Assembly: GCF_003467125.1 (NCBI RefSeq)
Contig: NZ_QSFA01000012.1
Location: forward strand, 1-64,000
Direction of reading: 5' to 3'
Source: Megasphaera sp. AM44-1BH
GTDB lineage: Bacteria > Bacillota > Negativicutes > Veillonellales > Megasphaeraceae
Length of the DNA stretch: 64,000 nucleotides
Position 1 is the stretch's first letter, and each line of letters starts with the position of its first letter. Shown here one piece after another: positions 41,370 through 50,078 of the stretch. Position numbers and translations under genes: made by a program. The notes below the pieces were generated by a model. The model saw nothing but the letters and a program-made list of their open reading frames with translations. It searched no databases and was not told the DNA's origin.

Positions 41370-42032
41370 TTATGCGTCCTGTGCTGCTTTGGAAAGGATA
41401 TCTCTCATATGGCGGACGGCCGCACCGATGTCAGGCTGTGAAATAATGGCGCTGATCATGGCAAAGGAACGGAATCCTTCTTTATAGAGGCGGGCCATAT
41501 TGGCCGGACCCACGCCGCCGATACAGGTCAGGGGCATGTCTTTCTGAGAGAGAGCATAGCGGATGGCTTCGGCACTGACTACCTCGTTGGCATCCTTTTT
41601 CGACTGGGTCGGATACATCGGTCCGAATCCGACATAATCTGCCCCGTCGGCAATAGCGCCCTTGATTTCATCGATCGTATTGGTGGAAACGCCGATAAGG
41701 ACATCGGGGCCAGCCATCTTGCGTACGAAGGAATAGGGCGCATCGTCCTGACCGACATGTATGCCGTCGGCACCGCAGGCGATAGCCAGATCGACCGAAT
41801 CGTTCATGATGAACGTCACGCCAGCGTCATGGCACATGGCTGCAATCTGGCTGGCTTCTGCATACTTTTCCCGCCAGGACTTATGCTTTTCCCGGTATTG
41901 GATTACTTTGACACCGGCATCGATGACCTGCCGTGCCGTTTCTATATTTCCCCGGCCCAGGCACAATGCTTCACCTAAAATACAATAGATGGGTTCTGTC
42001 AAGAACTGATGCAGACTTTCTTCTCGTTTCAT
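41370..42032 (-). CDS. thiE: Thiamine-phosphate synthase
   Basis: Joins HMP-pyrophosphate and thiazole phosphate to thiamine phosphate. The 220-residue TIM barrel shows VIQYREKHKSWREKYAEA, VTFIMNDSVDLAIACGADG, HVGQDDAPYSFVRKMAG, GVSTNTIDEIKGAIADGADY and GPMYPTQSKKDA, all ThiE features. It follows nif3 with an 18-nt gap and has no TPP riboswitch, so it is probably expressed with the trmK operon. No other thiamine gene is in the window. Confidence 0.93.
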   Translation of the reverse strand: MKREESLHQFLTEPIYCILGEALCLGRGNIETARQVIDAGVKVIQYREKHKSWREKYAEASQIAAMCHDAGVTFIMNDSVDLAIACGADGIHVGQDDAPYSFVRKMAGPDVLIGVSTNTIDEIKGAIADGADYVGFGPMYPTQSKKDANEVVSAEAIRYALSQKDMPLTCIGGVGPANMARLYKEGFRSFAMISAIISQPDIGAAVRHMRDILSKAAQDA

Positions 42033-42050
42033 GCTTTCATTACTCCTCTC

Positions 42051-43169
42051 TCAACAATGGCCAAAAATATCTTTCGTCGTCGGATCCGTCAGGAAAGCCA
42101 CCTGCCAGCCCCGTTCTTTTGCGGCATTCTGCAGGCGCTGGGCCAGGACCGGCACAGAAATGACTTCCGTGCCATAGTGGCCGCCGTCGGCAATGACCAT
42201 CCCGCGCTTCACGGCGTCCTGTGCTTCATGGTATTTTACGTCGCCGGTCAGGTACAACTGGGCTCCCGCAGCAGCGGCTTCCCCGATAAAAGAGGCACCG
42301 GCACCGCCGCAAAGGGCTACTTTTTCTACGACTATATCCTCCGGACCGGCATAGGTAAGAATCTGGATTCCCAGGGCCCGTTTGATTTTCCGCAGCACCA
42401 TGCGTGCCGGTTCCGGTTGGGCCAGTTTTCCGATCCGCCCGATATAACAGGATTTCCCTTTATTGACCAGAGGATAGATATCAAAAGCCGGTTCTTCATA
42501 GGGATGGGCCATCCGCACGGCAGATAAAAGGAGATTCAGCCGGCTGGCAGGAATAATCGTTTCAATCCGGATTTCCTTCGTCTGTTCCAGTTTTCCTATA
42601 TTACCAATAAAGGGATGGGTCCCGGCCAGGGGCTTGAACTGACCTTCCCCATCTGTACTGAACATACAATGGCTGTAATTTCCGATAAATCCGGCCCCGG
42701 CGTCCCCCAGAGCTTTGCGCACGGCTTCGGCGTAGCTTTCGGGAACATATACAGCAAACTTATACAACGGATCTGTATGAACGGGAACGAGGCCCTGTAT
42801 GTCCGTCAGTCCGATTTTTCGTGCCAGGATATCATTGACGCCGTGTTCGGCACTGTCCCAGTTCGTATGAGCGCTGTAGACGGAAATATGATGGCTCAGC
42901 AGTTTCTCATACATGAGCCCGTCATAAGTGTCCGTGCGCAGGGATGACAATTTCTGAAAAATAACCGGATGATGGCTGATGATCAGATTTACTTTATTTT
43001 TTATGGCATAATCCACCGTATCCATGGTCACGTCCAGTGTCACCACTGCGCTTTGGATTTCTTCCCGGGGACTTCCGATGAGCAGTCCCGGATTATCCCA
43101 TTTCTCTGCCAGATACGGCGGAGCAAAGGATTCCATGATGTTGATTATTTTACTGAGTTGTATCGACAT
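42051..43169 (-). CDS. Nif3-like dinuclear metal center protein
   Basis: A 372-residue Nif3/DUF34 protein (YqfO type) with the central PII-like insert of about 130 residues. Metal ligands are visible in NLIISHHPVIF, VYSAHTNWDSAEHGVND and the C-terminal GDVKYHEAQDAV and IADGGHYGTEV. The family is often linked to GTP cyclohydrolase IA-like metal-centre chemistry, but the activity is unsettled. ATG 43169 has GGAGG at good spacing. It overlaps the end of trmK, the usual Firmicute order. Confidence 0.93.
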   Translation of the reverse strand: MSIQLSKIINIMESFAPPYLAEKWDNPGLLIGSPREEIQSAVVTLDVTMDTVDYAIKNKVNLIISHHPVIFQKLSSLRTDTYDGLMYEKLLSHHISVYSAHTNWDSAEHGVNDILARKIGLTDIQGLVPVHTDPLYKFAVYVPESYAEAVRKALGDAGAGFIGNYSHCMFSTDGEGQFKPLAGTHPFIGNIGKLEQTKEIRIETIIPASRLNLLLSAVRMAHPYEEPAFDIYPLVNKGKSCYIGRIGKLAQPEPARMVLRKIKRALGIQILTYAGPEDIVVEKVALCGGAGASFIGEAAAAGAQLYLTGDVKYHEAQDAVKRGMVIADGGHYGTEVISVPVLAQRLQNAAKERGWQVAFLTDPTTKDIFGHC

Positions 43170-43846
43170 AAGAGCGCCTCCATTGTCTGAATATGTGCCC
43201 GGAGCGTTTCCTGCCTGCTGTTCTGGTCCTGCTGGCTCTTTTGAAGCCCCTGACAGATAGTCCTGTCTTTTTCGATGATCTGGCGGATCAATAGCGGAAG
43301 GAGCGGATCTTTGCTTTGCCAGTTGCACGGTCCGACATCATACATCCATTCCTCTTGGATTTCTCCTCTGCCCGGTTCCGCTTTCATCATTTCATACAGC
43401 CGGCCGTCCTCCTGTATGAGCCGTTCAGCTGTAATATGCCAGCCGTGGCTGTACAGGTACTGCCGCAGCCGGGATGCCTGGCTCTGGGGCTGCAGGATGA
43501 GGAAAGAAAATGACCGGACCACGTCCGGTGACTGTTCCAGCAGATGTTCTATGAGGGGGCCGCCCATACCGCAGAAAACGGCACCATCGGCTTCCCCGGG
43601 CCGGATGCGCAGCAGGCCGTCACTCTGACGGCATTCGATGCAGGATGCCAGTCCTGCCCCCTGCACATGGGAACGGGCCGCGCTGAGGGGGCCTTCAGCA
43701 ATATCGGCAGCAATGGCCGACGGACACCATCCGCTGGCACAAAGGGCAACCGGCAGATAGGCATGATCGGTACCGATATCGGCAATGCGGGCTCCTTTGG
43801 GAACCAGTCCGGCAGCTGCCTGCAGACGTTTCGTAAGATGTATCAC
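43145..43846 (-). CDS. trmK: tRNA (adenine-22-N1)-methyltransferase
   Basis: A 233-residue AdoMet-dependent methyltransferase making m1A22 in tRNA. RIADIGTDHAYLPVALCASG is the AdoMet loop, IECRQSDGLLRI follows, and VFCGMGGPLIEHLLE with ILQPQSQASRLRQYL are TrmK features. It starts at GTG 43846 after GGAGTG and overlaps nif3 by 25 nt. In related genomes it commonly follows rpoD; here it is the first gene of its operon. Confidence 0.93.
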   Translation of the reverse strand: MIHLTKRLQAAAGLVPKGARIADIGTDHAYLPVALCASGWCPSAIAADIAEGPLSAARSHVQGAGLASCIECRQSDGLLRIRPGEADGAVFCGMGGPLIEHLLEQSPDVVRSFSFLILQPQSQASRLRQYLYSHGWHITAERLIQEDGRLYEMMKAEPGRGEIQEEWMYDVGPCNWQSKDPLLPLLIRQIIEKDRTICQGLQKSQQDQNSRQETLRAHIQTMEALLCRYNSVK

Positions 43847-43970
43847 TACGTAACACTCCTTTATCGTATTCGCATTGATTACATTTTACCACATTCATCC
43901 CTATTTTTCTGTATTCATCTCCCATAAGGGGAAAAATTGTATCAGTTCTATGACATTTCGCCCAATAGGT

Positions 43971-43999
43971 GTGACAGAAAAGCCATATCCCTTTATAAT
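43971..43999 (+). promoter_or_regulatory. Promoter of the His/Pro-tailed lipoprotein gene
   Basis: GTGACA (43971-43976), 17-bp spacer, TATAAT (43994-43999) on the plus strand, 42 nt before the lipoprotein start codon. Confidence 0.75.
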
Positions 44000-44041
44000 A
44001 GGGGGTGTGAAATGTTTTTGATAAAAGGAGGTATATTCTCC

Positions 44042-44944
44042 ATGAAACCGAAAAAGCTTATCTGCCGTACAGTCTTCTGGCTCTCTTTGCTGGCAGGATG
44101 CAGTGGTGTCGTGATGGCATCACCGGCAGCAGTCACTGCTACACCTGCTGCAGCATCCACTGTGGCAGACAAAGGAACCGCCGTGGCAGCGGATACCCGT
44201 ACAGCCGTTGACCCGCTGGCCGGACGCAGCCCGGAACTCATAAAGAAATATTATCTCACCAGCGGCAAGACCTATGACCGGGCGACGACGCTGATCAACA
44301 GCCTGAACCCGGCCCTGACCGGCCTTGACAGCAAGCAAAGCAGTTACTATCTGCGTATAGATAAAGAGCTGACAGATAACTATTTCCGCCATGTCCGGGC
44401 GTATCGCACGGATACACAGGAACTGACTGGTGACTATCTGGTTGCCAAAGACCAGTCGTCTGTCTGGCGGGTAGATGGCAGCCAGCCCGGCATGATTTAT
44501 GGCAGTGCCGAAAAGCTGCTGAAAAAGAGCCGTCTTATCGTATATCCCCGCTATCTGGCTCTGGGCAGCAAGGGTGTCGTCCGTATGCAGATCCCGGGAA
44601 ATGTCCCCTATACGCTGACTGCCAGGAGTCTGAATGATACCATTGCCAGAGTAACCGATTCACGCGTCATCGAAACGGTTTCAACAGGCAAAGCCGACAT
44701 CATGGCAGACTATACGGTCGGAGACCAGAAAGGCACGGTAGTACGGGAAATCCGTGTCGTAACGAAAGAAGATCTGGAACGCATGGCCTATGCCGCATAC
44801 CTGAATGAATTGTATTTTGATACGATGTGGGCCTATGATCCATGGCCATATGGGTGGGGATACTACGGTCACCATCATCACCACCGCCCGGGGCCTCCCC
44901 CGCCACCGCCACGTGGACACCGTCCTCCACCGCCACGCCGGTAA
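44042..44944 (+). CDS. Exported lipoprotein with Big2-like domain and His/Pro-rich tail
   Basis: A 300-residue exported protein. The signal peptide MKPKKLICRTVFWLSLLAGC ends in a lipobox (LAGC, Cys20), although a normal cleavage site VMASPAA also follows. An alanine/threonine-rich linker leads to a helical region and, about residues 190-250, a beta-rich segment (SLNDTIARVTDSRVIETVST) resembling bacterial Ig-like Big2 domains. The C-terminus is striking: YGHHHHHRPGPPPPPPRGH then RPPPPRR. This could bind metal ions or an SH3-like partner. AGGAGG precedes the ATG. I do not know the family. Confidence 0.7.
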   Translation: MKPKKLICRTVFWLSLLAGCSGVVMASPAAVTATPAAASTVADKGTAVAADTRTAVDPLAGRSPELIKKYYLTSGKTYDRATTLINSLNPALTGLDSKQSSYYLRIDKELTDNYFRHVRAYRTDTQELTGDYLVAKDQSSVWRVDGSQPGMIYGSAEKLLKKSRLIVYPRYLALGSKGVVRMQIPGNVPYTLTARSLNDTIARVTDSRVIETVSTGKADIMADYTVGDQKGTVVREIRVVTKEDLERMAYAAYLNELYFDTMWAYDPWPYGWGYYGHHHHHRPGPPPPPPRGHRPPPPRR

Positions 44945-45015
44945 TCTGCCTGAGACGGCAATGGGGCCGGACGGTATGGAATATAAATGATATGTCTGTC
45001 CGCACAATACATAAA

Positions 45016-45067
45016 CCGGACCGGCCTGTGAATGGTTCCCTACTCACAGGCCGGCCCGGTTTTCTTT
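45016..45067 (+). terminator. Terminator after the lipoprotein gene
   Basis: CCGGACCGGCCTGTGA pairs with TCACAGGCCGGCCCGG around a short loop and is followed by TTTTCTTTT on the plus strand. Confidence 0.85.
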
Positions 45068-45074
45068 TCATTTT

Positions 45075-46451
45075 TTATGCCGTATGTGGCAGACGATGCA
45101 CATACCGGTAGTATAATATGCCAAGCAGTACAGCCGTCACGATCCAGCTGACGGGATAACTTGCCATGAGCGTAGCAAAGGTATGGGACGAGGGAAAAAC
45201 GGCATACACCCAGGCAATGCGCACGCCGCAGATGCCAATGAGGGTCAGGATGGCCGGCGGGAGGGAAAAACCATATCCTCTCATGGCCCCGGACAAAATT
45301 TCTATGAGAATATTGATAAACTGGGTATACACGACATACATAATACGGGTATTCCCCAACTCAATGACCAGAGGATCGCTGCTGAAAAAGCCGAGCATAG
45401 GAATAGCCTGCCAGTAAATGAATAAGGCCATCAGTCCCATGAAAAAGGCATTGAGGCCGAGGCACCACCACATGACACTCCGGCAGCGCCGGATATTGCG
45501 GGCACCGTAATTCTGGCTGACAAAGGTCGTCGCCGCCTGTCCGAATGAGTTGATAATGCAATATACGTTGATTTCAATGGTAAAGGCTGCGGCAGAAGCA
45601 GCCATAGCATCGGCGCCGAGGCTGTTGATTGCCGACTGGATGATGATATTGGAAATACAGAACACCATTCCCTGCAGGCCGGCGGGCAGACCGATCCGCA
45701 GAATCGGATCCAGATACACCCGCCGCAGAGACAGAGCATGCAGATGCAGTTCCAGAACATCGCCGCTGTGCAATAAAGAAACGAACAGAATAGCTGCCCC
45801 CACACCATAGGAGAGGACCGTAGCGATGGCCACTCCGGCTACCCCGCCGTGAAAGAGGCCTGTAAATAACAGATTGAGCACAATATTCAGGCCGCTGGCC
45901 ACAGCCAGCGCTATGAGCGGAGTACGTGTATCTCCCCGGCTGCGGAAAATAGCTGCCTGGAAATTATAAAAGCTGATGAAAGGCAGTCCCAGCATATAGA
46001 TCCGCAAATACAGTTCTGCCGCCGGCATGACTGCATCAGGAACACCGAGATGGGACAATATGATTCCCGCCGTTATCTCTCCCAGGATCATGAGCAATAT
46101 GCCAGCCAGCAGAGCCAGCACAAACGTAGTATGAACGGCCTCGCTGGCCTGCTCCGGACAGCGTGCCCCCAGATAGCGGGCAATGACGACATTGGCTCCC
46201 AGGGATAATCCAAGGAACAGCGTGACAAAAAGGGAAATAACCGGCGTATTATTGCCGACGGCTGCCATGGCATGGGTTCCTACAAATTGTCCCAGAACAG
46301 CCACATCAGCTGCATTGAACAATTGCTGGAGCACCCCGGTCAGCGCAAGGGGCAGGGCAAAAATAATCAGTTTATTCCACAGAGAACCATGCAGCATATC
46401 GAGCTGCCTTTTTTTATGTTCGTGCCTTTTTGTTCGTTGTTTGTGGTCCAT
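45075..46451 (-). CDS. MATE family multidrug efflux transporter
   Basis: A 458-residue, 12-helix cation-coupled exporter. The internal repeat of MatE domains is clear: LIIFALPLALTGVLQQLFNAADVAV in the first half (see about residues 30-55) and LRIGLPAGLQGMVFCISNI in the second. VGNNTPVISLFVTLFLGLSL and SQNYGARNIRRCRSV are typical family stretches. The C-terminal half has the usual extra helices. It has its own extended -10 promoter and no obvious regulator nearby. The substrate is unknown. Confidence 0.93.
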   Translation of the reverse strand: MDHKQRTKRHEHKKRQLDMLHGSLWNKLIIFALPLALTGVLQQLFNAADVAVLGQFVGTHAMAAVGNNTPVISLFVTLFLGLSLGANVVIARYLGARCPEQASEAVHTTFVLALLAGILLMILGEITAGIILSHLGVPDAVMPAAELYLRIYMLGLPFISFYNFQAAIFRSRGDTRTPLIALAVASGLNIVLNLLFTGLFHGGVAGVAIATVLSYGVGAAILFVSLLHSGDVLELHLHALSLRRVYLDPILRIGLPAGLQGMVFCISNIIIQSAINSLGADAMAASAAAFTIEINVYCIINSFGQAATTFVSQNYGARNIRRCRSVMWWCLGLNAFFMGLMALFIYWQAIPMLGFFSSDPLVIELGNTRIMYVVYTQFINILIEILSGAMRGYGFSLPPAILTLIGICGVRIAWVYAVFPSSHTFATLMASYPVSWIVTAVLLGILYYRYVHRLPHTA

Positions 46452-46506
46452 AACGTCTCCTTTCCCGATCAGACCCTGTATCCTGAAATAATGCCGTTGT
46501 TGTTTT

Positions 46507-46515
46507 ATTATAGCA
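46507..46515 (-). promoter_or_regulatory. Extended -10 promoter for the MATE gene
   Basis: Minus-strand TGCTATAAT, 55 nt before the MATE start and directly beyond the terminator hairpin of the preceding small gene. Confidence 0.55.
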
Positions 46516-46565
46516 AAAAGAAAGCACGGCAGAAAGACGGGATTTTTCTTTTCTGCAGTGCTTTC
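46515..46565 (-). terminator. Terminator of the 51-codon small gene
   Basis: GAAAGCACGGCAGAA (46520-46534) pairs with TTCTGCAGTGCTTTC (46551-46565) with one mismatch, followed by TTTTT on the minus strand. It lies 24 nt after the small ORF stop. Confidence 0.78.
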
Positions 46566-46589
46566 ATTCTGGTACAGACAGATAAATTT

Positions 46590-46745
46590 TCAGCCCATGG
46601 CCGGCAGGCAATCCAGCATCAGTCCCACAGGCAGTCCTTTACGGGGGCCACGGCGATTCGTTTTGTCATCATCTTTATTTTTTTCGGATTTTTTCCAGAT
46701 TGCGTAATTGCGGCTTAAAATTTTTTCCATTCCCATGATATACAT
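46590..46745 (-). CDS. Small basic protein of 51 residues, unknown
   Basis: An ORF beginning MYIMGMEKILSRNYAIWKKS, with a charged middle (EKNKDDDKTNRRGPRKG) and a hydrophobic end (LPVGLMLDCLPAMG). AGGAG lies 9 nt before the ATG. A TATAAT promoter lies about 105 nt upstream and a strong terminator directly after the stop, so it forms a complete transcription unit. I recognise no family. The basic, glycine-rich middle followed by a Cys-containing C-terminus might suggest a small regulator, a membrane-associated peptide or a precursor peptide; none is supported. Confidence 0.55.
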   Translation of the reverse strand: MYIMGMEKILSRNYAIWKKSEKNKDDDKTNRRGPRKGLPVGLMLDCLPAMG

Positions 46746-46849
46746 ACGCGGATTCTCCTATTCTTCACAAGCGAGTGAAACGGCGCGGAAAATTGCTGAT
46801 AATAGCGTATTCTATGCGCTTTTCAGGGTAGTTCCCCTGTCCGCTATGC

Positions 46850-46879
46850 ATTATAAAATAAAACAATAAAAAAGGCCAA
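46850..46879 (-). promoter_or_regulatory. Promoter of the 51-codon small gene
   Basis: Minus-strand TTGGCC (46874-46879), 18-bp T-rich spacer, TATAAT (46850-46855). It points to the small ORF at 46745. Confidence 0.65.
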
Positions 46880-47042
46880 TACTCCTTCTGCATAGAGTTT
46901 TCCCTATAGCGGGTATTAAATTTTTCGGATTGATATTAAAATTTTAAACCGCTCAAAAGTAGCTCGTCCTGCTTAAAAAACAAAAAATATTTCCATTACA
47001 AAATTAAGGTTATACAACAGATTTTCTATACTCAAAATGCAT

Positions 47043-47090
47043 AAAAAAAAGATGCCGTCCCGCGCCTCTGCAGCGCAGAACAACATCTTC
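47043..47090 (-). terminator. Terminator of ald-gltS
   Basis: CATCTT and AAGATG arms with a GC-rich interior (GTTC, GCGC, GGCGC, GGAC) followed by eight T residues on the minus strand, 19 nt after gltS. Confidence 0.75.
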
Positions 47091-47108
47091 TTTCAACCTT
47101 CATTCGTA

Positions 47109-48509
47109 TTATTTTGTTCCCGATGATTCCAGTACAGCGGCCTGTTCCGCTTCCGGTGTGCCGAGGCCGGGACGATGCTTGTCCGTGCCACCCCACCACC
47201 AGCCACAGGCCTTGCAGACGACAAAGCAGGCAATCGTCAGGGCAAGATAGAGGCCGGCAAAGAGCCAGTGCTGTCCCTGCATGAGCATGATGGGACCAAA
47301 CGACCAGGCAAACATTTCAAACGGCGTATTGAGAGAACCGACAATGGCCGTATCATTCAGCGTTTTGGACTTGTTGTCGGGATCGACGATACGCAGCAGG
47401 ACGAACCCGATGGCAAAGACGCCCGTCGAATAGCCGTACACGAAGAGAGACCGTTCAAACCAGCTTTCGTTATTCATCTGCGGGCCGACGGTCCAGAGCA
47501 TATACGTAACGATGATCATGCCCACAATGAGCAGCATGAGCAGCGGAACAGCGTACTCGATGACGACAGGGATCTTGATGGAGGCGATGCCGAAAAAGAC
47601 AAGATAGTCCGTAGCCGTGCAGGAAATGCGGCTGATTACCCGGTTGTCAATGTAATCGTAAGCCGGCGTCCGTTTCAGGATGAGGAACAGCCCGACCCCG
47701 AGTAGGAAGGCGAACAAGTAGCTCGGCAGGTCCAGACCAGTGCTTTTATAGATGAAATCCATGATGAACCACCCGGCGCCAGAGCAGGTCAGCAGCAGAG
47801 ACAGATGGAAAGCCAGCGTGTCCAGTGTCGTGGAGGAAATAGTTTCATCCCCCATGGACTGACGGTTTTCCTTGGAAATCAGGCCGGTTCGCAAATCGCC
47901 GGAAATGTAAGAGAAATCCTTGATATACGCCGTATATCCTCTGCGGGCTGCCATTTTCGTATAGATAAGGCCGCCGAAGATGCCGGCCAGCAGCCCTACG
48001 GTAGCGCAGGTCATGCCAATGTCTTTGGCATCTTCAAATCCCAGCTGTGCCAGGGAAGAACCGACAGCAGCTGCCGTGCCATGGCCACCGGAAAATCCCG
48101 ATGCCAGCAGGAGCCCGAAGGCATAGTTAATATCGGGAAATAACTGGGAAATGACAAGAATAGAAAAAATAACAGGAAGGCTGAACTGGATTGCCTGGGC
48201 CAGTGTCTTGTAACAAAAATAAGAACCAAGGCGGGCGACTTCCTTTTTCATGTCATTTTTACGGATCGTAAATCCCTGAAGGCCGATAGCTGCAAAAATG
48301 AGAATGATCAGCGTGCCGGGATAACTGCCAATCCCCTTGGAAAACGGCAGGATTCCCGTATACCGGACAGCCAGTGCCAGAATGCCTGCCACCATGGCAG
48401 ACGGCATGAAAAATCTCTGGATGAATCCCACTTTGGCACGAAGCAGCTGCCCGATGAGAATAAACACAGAGGCTATAAAAAAATCAATCAGAAAATTAGT
48501 AACGGTCAC
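47109..48509 (-). CDS. gltS: Sodium/glutamate symporter family transporter
   Basis: A 466-residue inner-membrane transporter of the ESS family. The first half has LLLASGFSGGHGTAAAVGSS and the second FVYGYSTGVFAIGFVLLRIV, the paired re-entrant loop motifs of GltS. About ten helices are evident. It starts at GTG 48509 after GGGGG. It lies directly downstream of alanine dehydrogenase. The C-terminal 30 residues are a soluble unconserved tail. Substrate specificity within the family (glutamate or another acidic compound) is not certain. Confidence 0.88.
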   Translation of the reverse strand: MTVTNFLIDFFIASVFILIGQLLRAKVGFIQRFFMPSAMVAGILALAVRYTGILPFSKGIGSYPGTLIILIFAAIGLQGFTIRKNDMKKEVARLGSYFCYKTLAQAIQFSLPVIFSILVISQLFPDINYAFGLLLASGFSGGHGTAAAVGSSLAQLGFEDAKDIGMTCATVGLLAGIFGGLIYTKMAARRGYTAYIKDFSYISGDLRTGLISKENRQSMGDETISSTTLDTLAFHLSLLLTCSGAGWFIMDFIYKSTGLDLPSYLFAFLLGVGLFLILKRTPAYDYIDNRVISRISCTATDYLVFFGIASIKIPVVIEYAVPLLMLLIVGMIIVTYMLWTVGPQMNNESWFERSLFVYGYSTGVFAIGFVLLRIVDPDNKSKTLNDTAIVGSLNTPFEMFAWSFGPIMLMQGQHWLFAGLYLALTIACFVVCKACGWWWGGTDKHRPGLGTPEAEQAAVLESSGTK

Positions 48510-48545
48510 AAACGTATCCCCCTGTCATGACGTGTGATTGCATAA

Positions 48546-49709
48546 TTATAATTTAATGAAATTGGTCGATTTAGAAACGGTCGCTGCCGGAGCCGGGTCC
48601 AGAGCCTGATCTTTGATGCCGAGGATGACTTCTGGCTGGATCCAGGGTTTGTCCTGAATGGCACTCGTTTCTTCGTGTGTCAGATATCCTTTATAGGTCA
48701 CCATGGAACGGCGCAGGAAGCCATCTTTGGCACAGGCAGCGGCTACTCCGTTTTTGATGATGCTCAGGAAATGAGGCAGAACGGAAGCGGCGTATGCAAT
48801 GGAAGTAGACTGGCCACAGGCTGCCGGAATATTGCTGACGCAGTAGTGCACCACGCCTTCTTCCACATAGGTCGGATGGGAATGGGTCGTTTCGTGGAAT
48901 GTTTCGATAGCGCCATAGTCATTGCTGATATCGACGATGACCGAGCCCTTTTCCATGGAAGCCACCATCTTGCGGTCGATCATGAATTCTTTCGCATCTT
49001 TCGGCCAACGGACACAATTGTAAACGACATCGACCGTCGGCAGGATTTTCGTCAGGTTATAGTGATTGGAAATCATCGTATCCACGCTTTCATGGAACTG
49101 CTGGCCAATCATGCGCAATACGCCGATATTGACATCCATGACCGTAACCCGGGCACCGAGCTGCTGCAGGACGCCGACACAGGCACGACCTACCGTACCG
49201 GCACCGATAACCAGCGCATGGACGCCGGGAGCGCCGCCGAAGCCATTGACAAATTTGCCTTTGCCGCCATTGCAGGACAGGAGGCTGTTCAGGCCCATCA
49301 TAGCGCCGATTTTGCCAGCCGCTTCACAGTTTGGCGAACCATACCGATGGGAATCTTCTGCTGCAAACGACACGGCTTTGTGAGCCAGCAGGGCATCGAC
49401 TTCTGCCGGATGAGCTGCCGGATGAATGCAGGTAAAGATAATCTGATTTTCCCGGATGAGGTCAAATTCCCGTTCTTCCAGTTCTTTTACTTTTGCCACA
49501 AAATCACAGTTGGCATAAATTTCTTCCATCGTATCGACGATTTTGGCACCTTCTGCGGCATAGGCTTCATCGGAAAAACCAGCCCCCTTGCCAGCATCCT
49601 TCTGAACCCATACTTCCGCACCGGTACGGGCAATCATGGCGACTTCGGCCGGAGTAGCAATGACGCGGTATTCATCGGCTTTAATGTCTTTCAATACACC
49701 AAATTTCAT
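48546..49709 (-). CDS. ald: Alanine dehydrogenase family protein
   Basis: A 387-residue NAD-dependent enzyme. The N-terminal MKFGVLKDIKADEYRVIATP, the KVKELEEREFDLIRENQIIF block and the Rossmann motif LVIGAGTVGRACVGV are those of alanine dehydrogenases, which convert pyruvate and ammonia to L-alanine. The region usually reading DVAIDQGG is DISNDYGAIETF here, so the active-site surroundings differ from the best-known enzymes and another oxo acid is possible. ATG 49709 follows AAGGAGG. A strong promoter drives ald and gltS. Confidence 0.85.
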   Translation of the reverse strand: MKFGVLKDIKADEYRVIATPAEVAMIARTGAEVWVQKDAGKGAGFSDEAYAAEGAKIVDTMEEIYANCDFVAKVKELEEREFDLIRENQIIFTCIHPAAHPAEVDALLAHKAVSFAAEDSHRYGSPNCEAAGKIGAMMGLNSLLSCNGGKGKFVNGFGGAPGVHALVIGAGTVGRACVGVLQQLGARVTVMDVNIGVLRMIGQQFHESVDTMISNHYNLTKILPTVDVVYNCVRWPKDAKEFMIDRKMVASMEKGSVIVDISNDYGAIETFHETTHSHPTYVEEGVVHYCVSNIPAACGQSTSIAYAASVLPHFLSIIKNGVAAACAKDGFLRRSMVTYKGYLTHEETSAIQDKPWIQPEVILGIKDQALDPAPAATVSKSTNFIKL

Positions 49710-49771
49710 GAATAATTCCTCCTTAAAACTATATATGTATAAGTAATGTTGGTATAATAACAACGCTTCAA

Positions 49772-49801
49772 TTATATTTTATATATTTGAGTACTGTCAA
49801 T
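49772..49801 (-). promoter_or_regulatory. Promoter of ald-gltS
   Basis: Minus-strand TTGACA (49796-49801), 18-bp spacer, TATAAT (49772-49777); leader of about 55 nt. Confidence 0.82.
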
Positions 49802-50043
49802 ATATAAGAACTCACATTTTTTGTATACATTATTTTTTTGTGTACATTTGTCCATTGTAAATAGACTTGATGTTAAAAACATACGGCTGGTTACTACTAT
49901 ATTTAGTTCCCATGTACGGGATACACAATCCGTATAGTTTAAATTCATAGGGGAAATCTTAAAAACCGTTCATCAGTAAAACGTTTTTCCTGTAAACTTA
50001 AACGTTTACCTGAAAATTTTTAATATTTTTTTCGTAGATTTCC

Positions 50044-50072
50044 TTGACAGTCTCCCATGTGCGTGCTATGAT
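50044..50072 (+). promoter_or_regulatory. Promoter of the T-box leader
   Basis: TTGACA (50044-50049), exactly 17 bp, TATGAT (50067-50072) on the plus strand; transcription should start near 50079. Confidence 0.85.
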
Positions 50073-50078
50073 TGCACC

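Larger units (their letters stand above)
46746..47108. other. Interval between the small gene and gltS
   Basis: No gene is seen. It holds the small-gene leader (with CAGGG/CCCTG pairing near 46825-46840), its promoter (46850-46879), an AT-rich stretch of about 150 nt and the gltS terminator (47043-47090). Confidence 0.5.

Noticed and set aside
42033..42050. TPP riboswitch ahead of thiE
   Set aside because: The gap to nif3 is only 18 nt and has none of the conserved THI-box sequences.
44860..44944. His5/polyproline tail as a cloning tag artefact
   Set aside because: It is in frame with a natural exported protein, uses mixed codons and is followed by a native terminator.
46272..46718. Plus-strand 148-codon reading opposite MATE start and the small gene
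   Set aside because: It is antisense to the MATE N-terminus and to the better supported 51-codon gene, and crosses a terminator hairpin.
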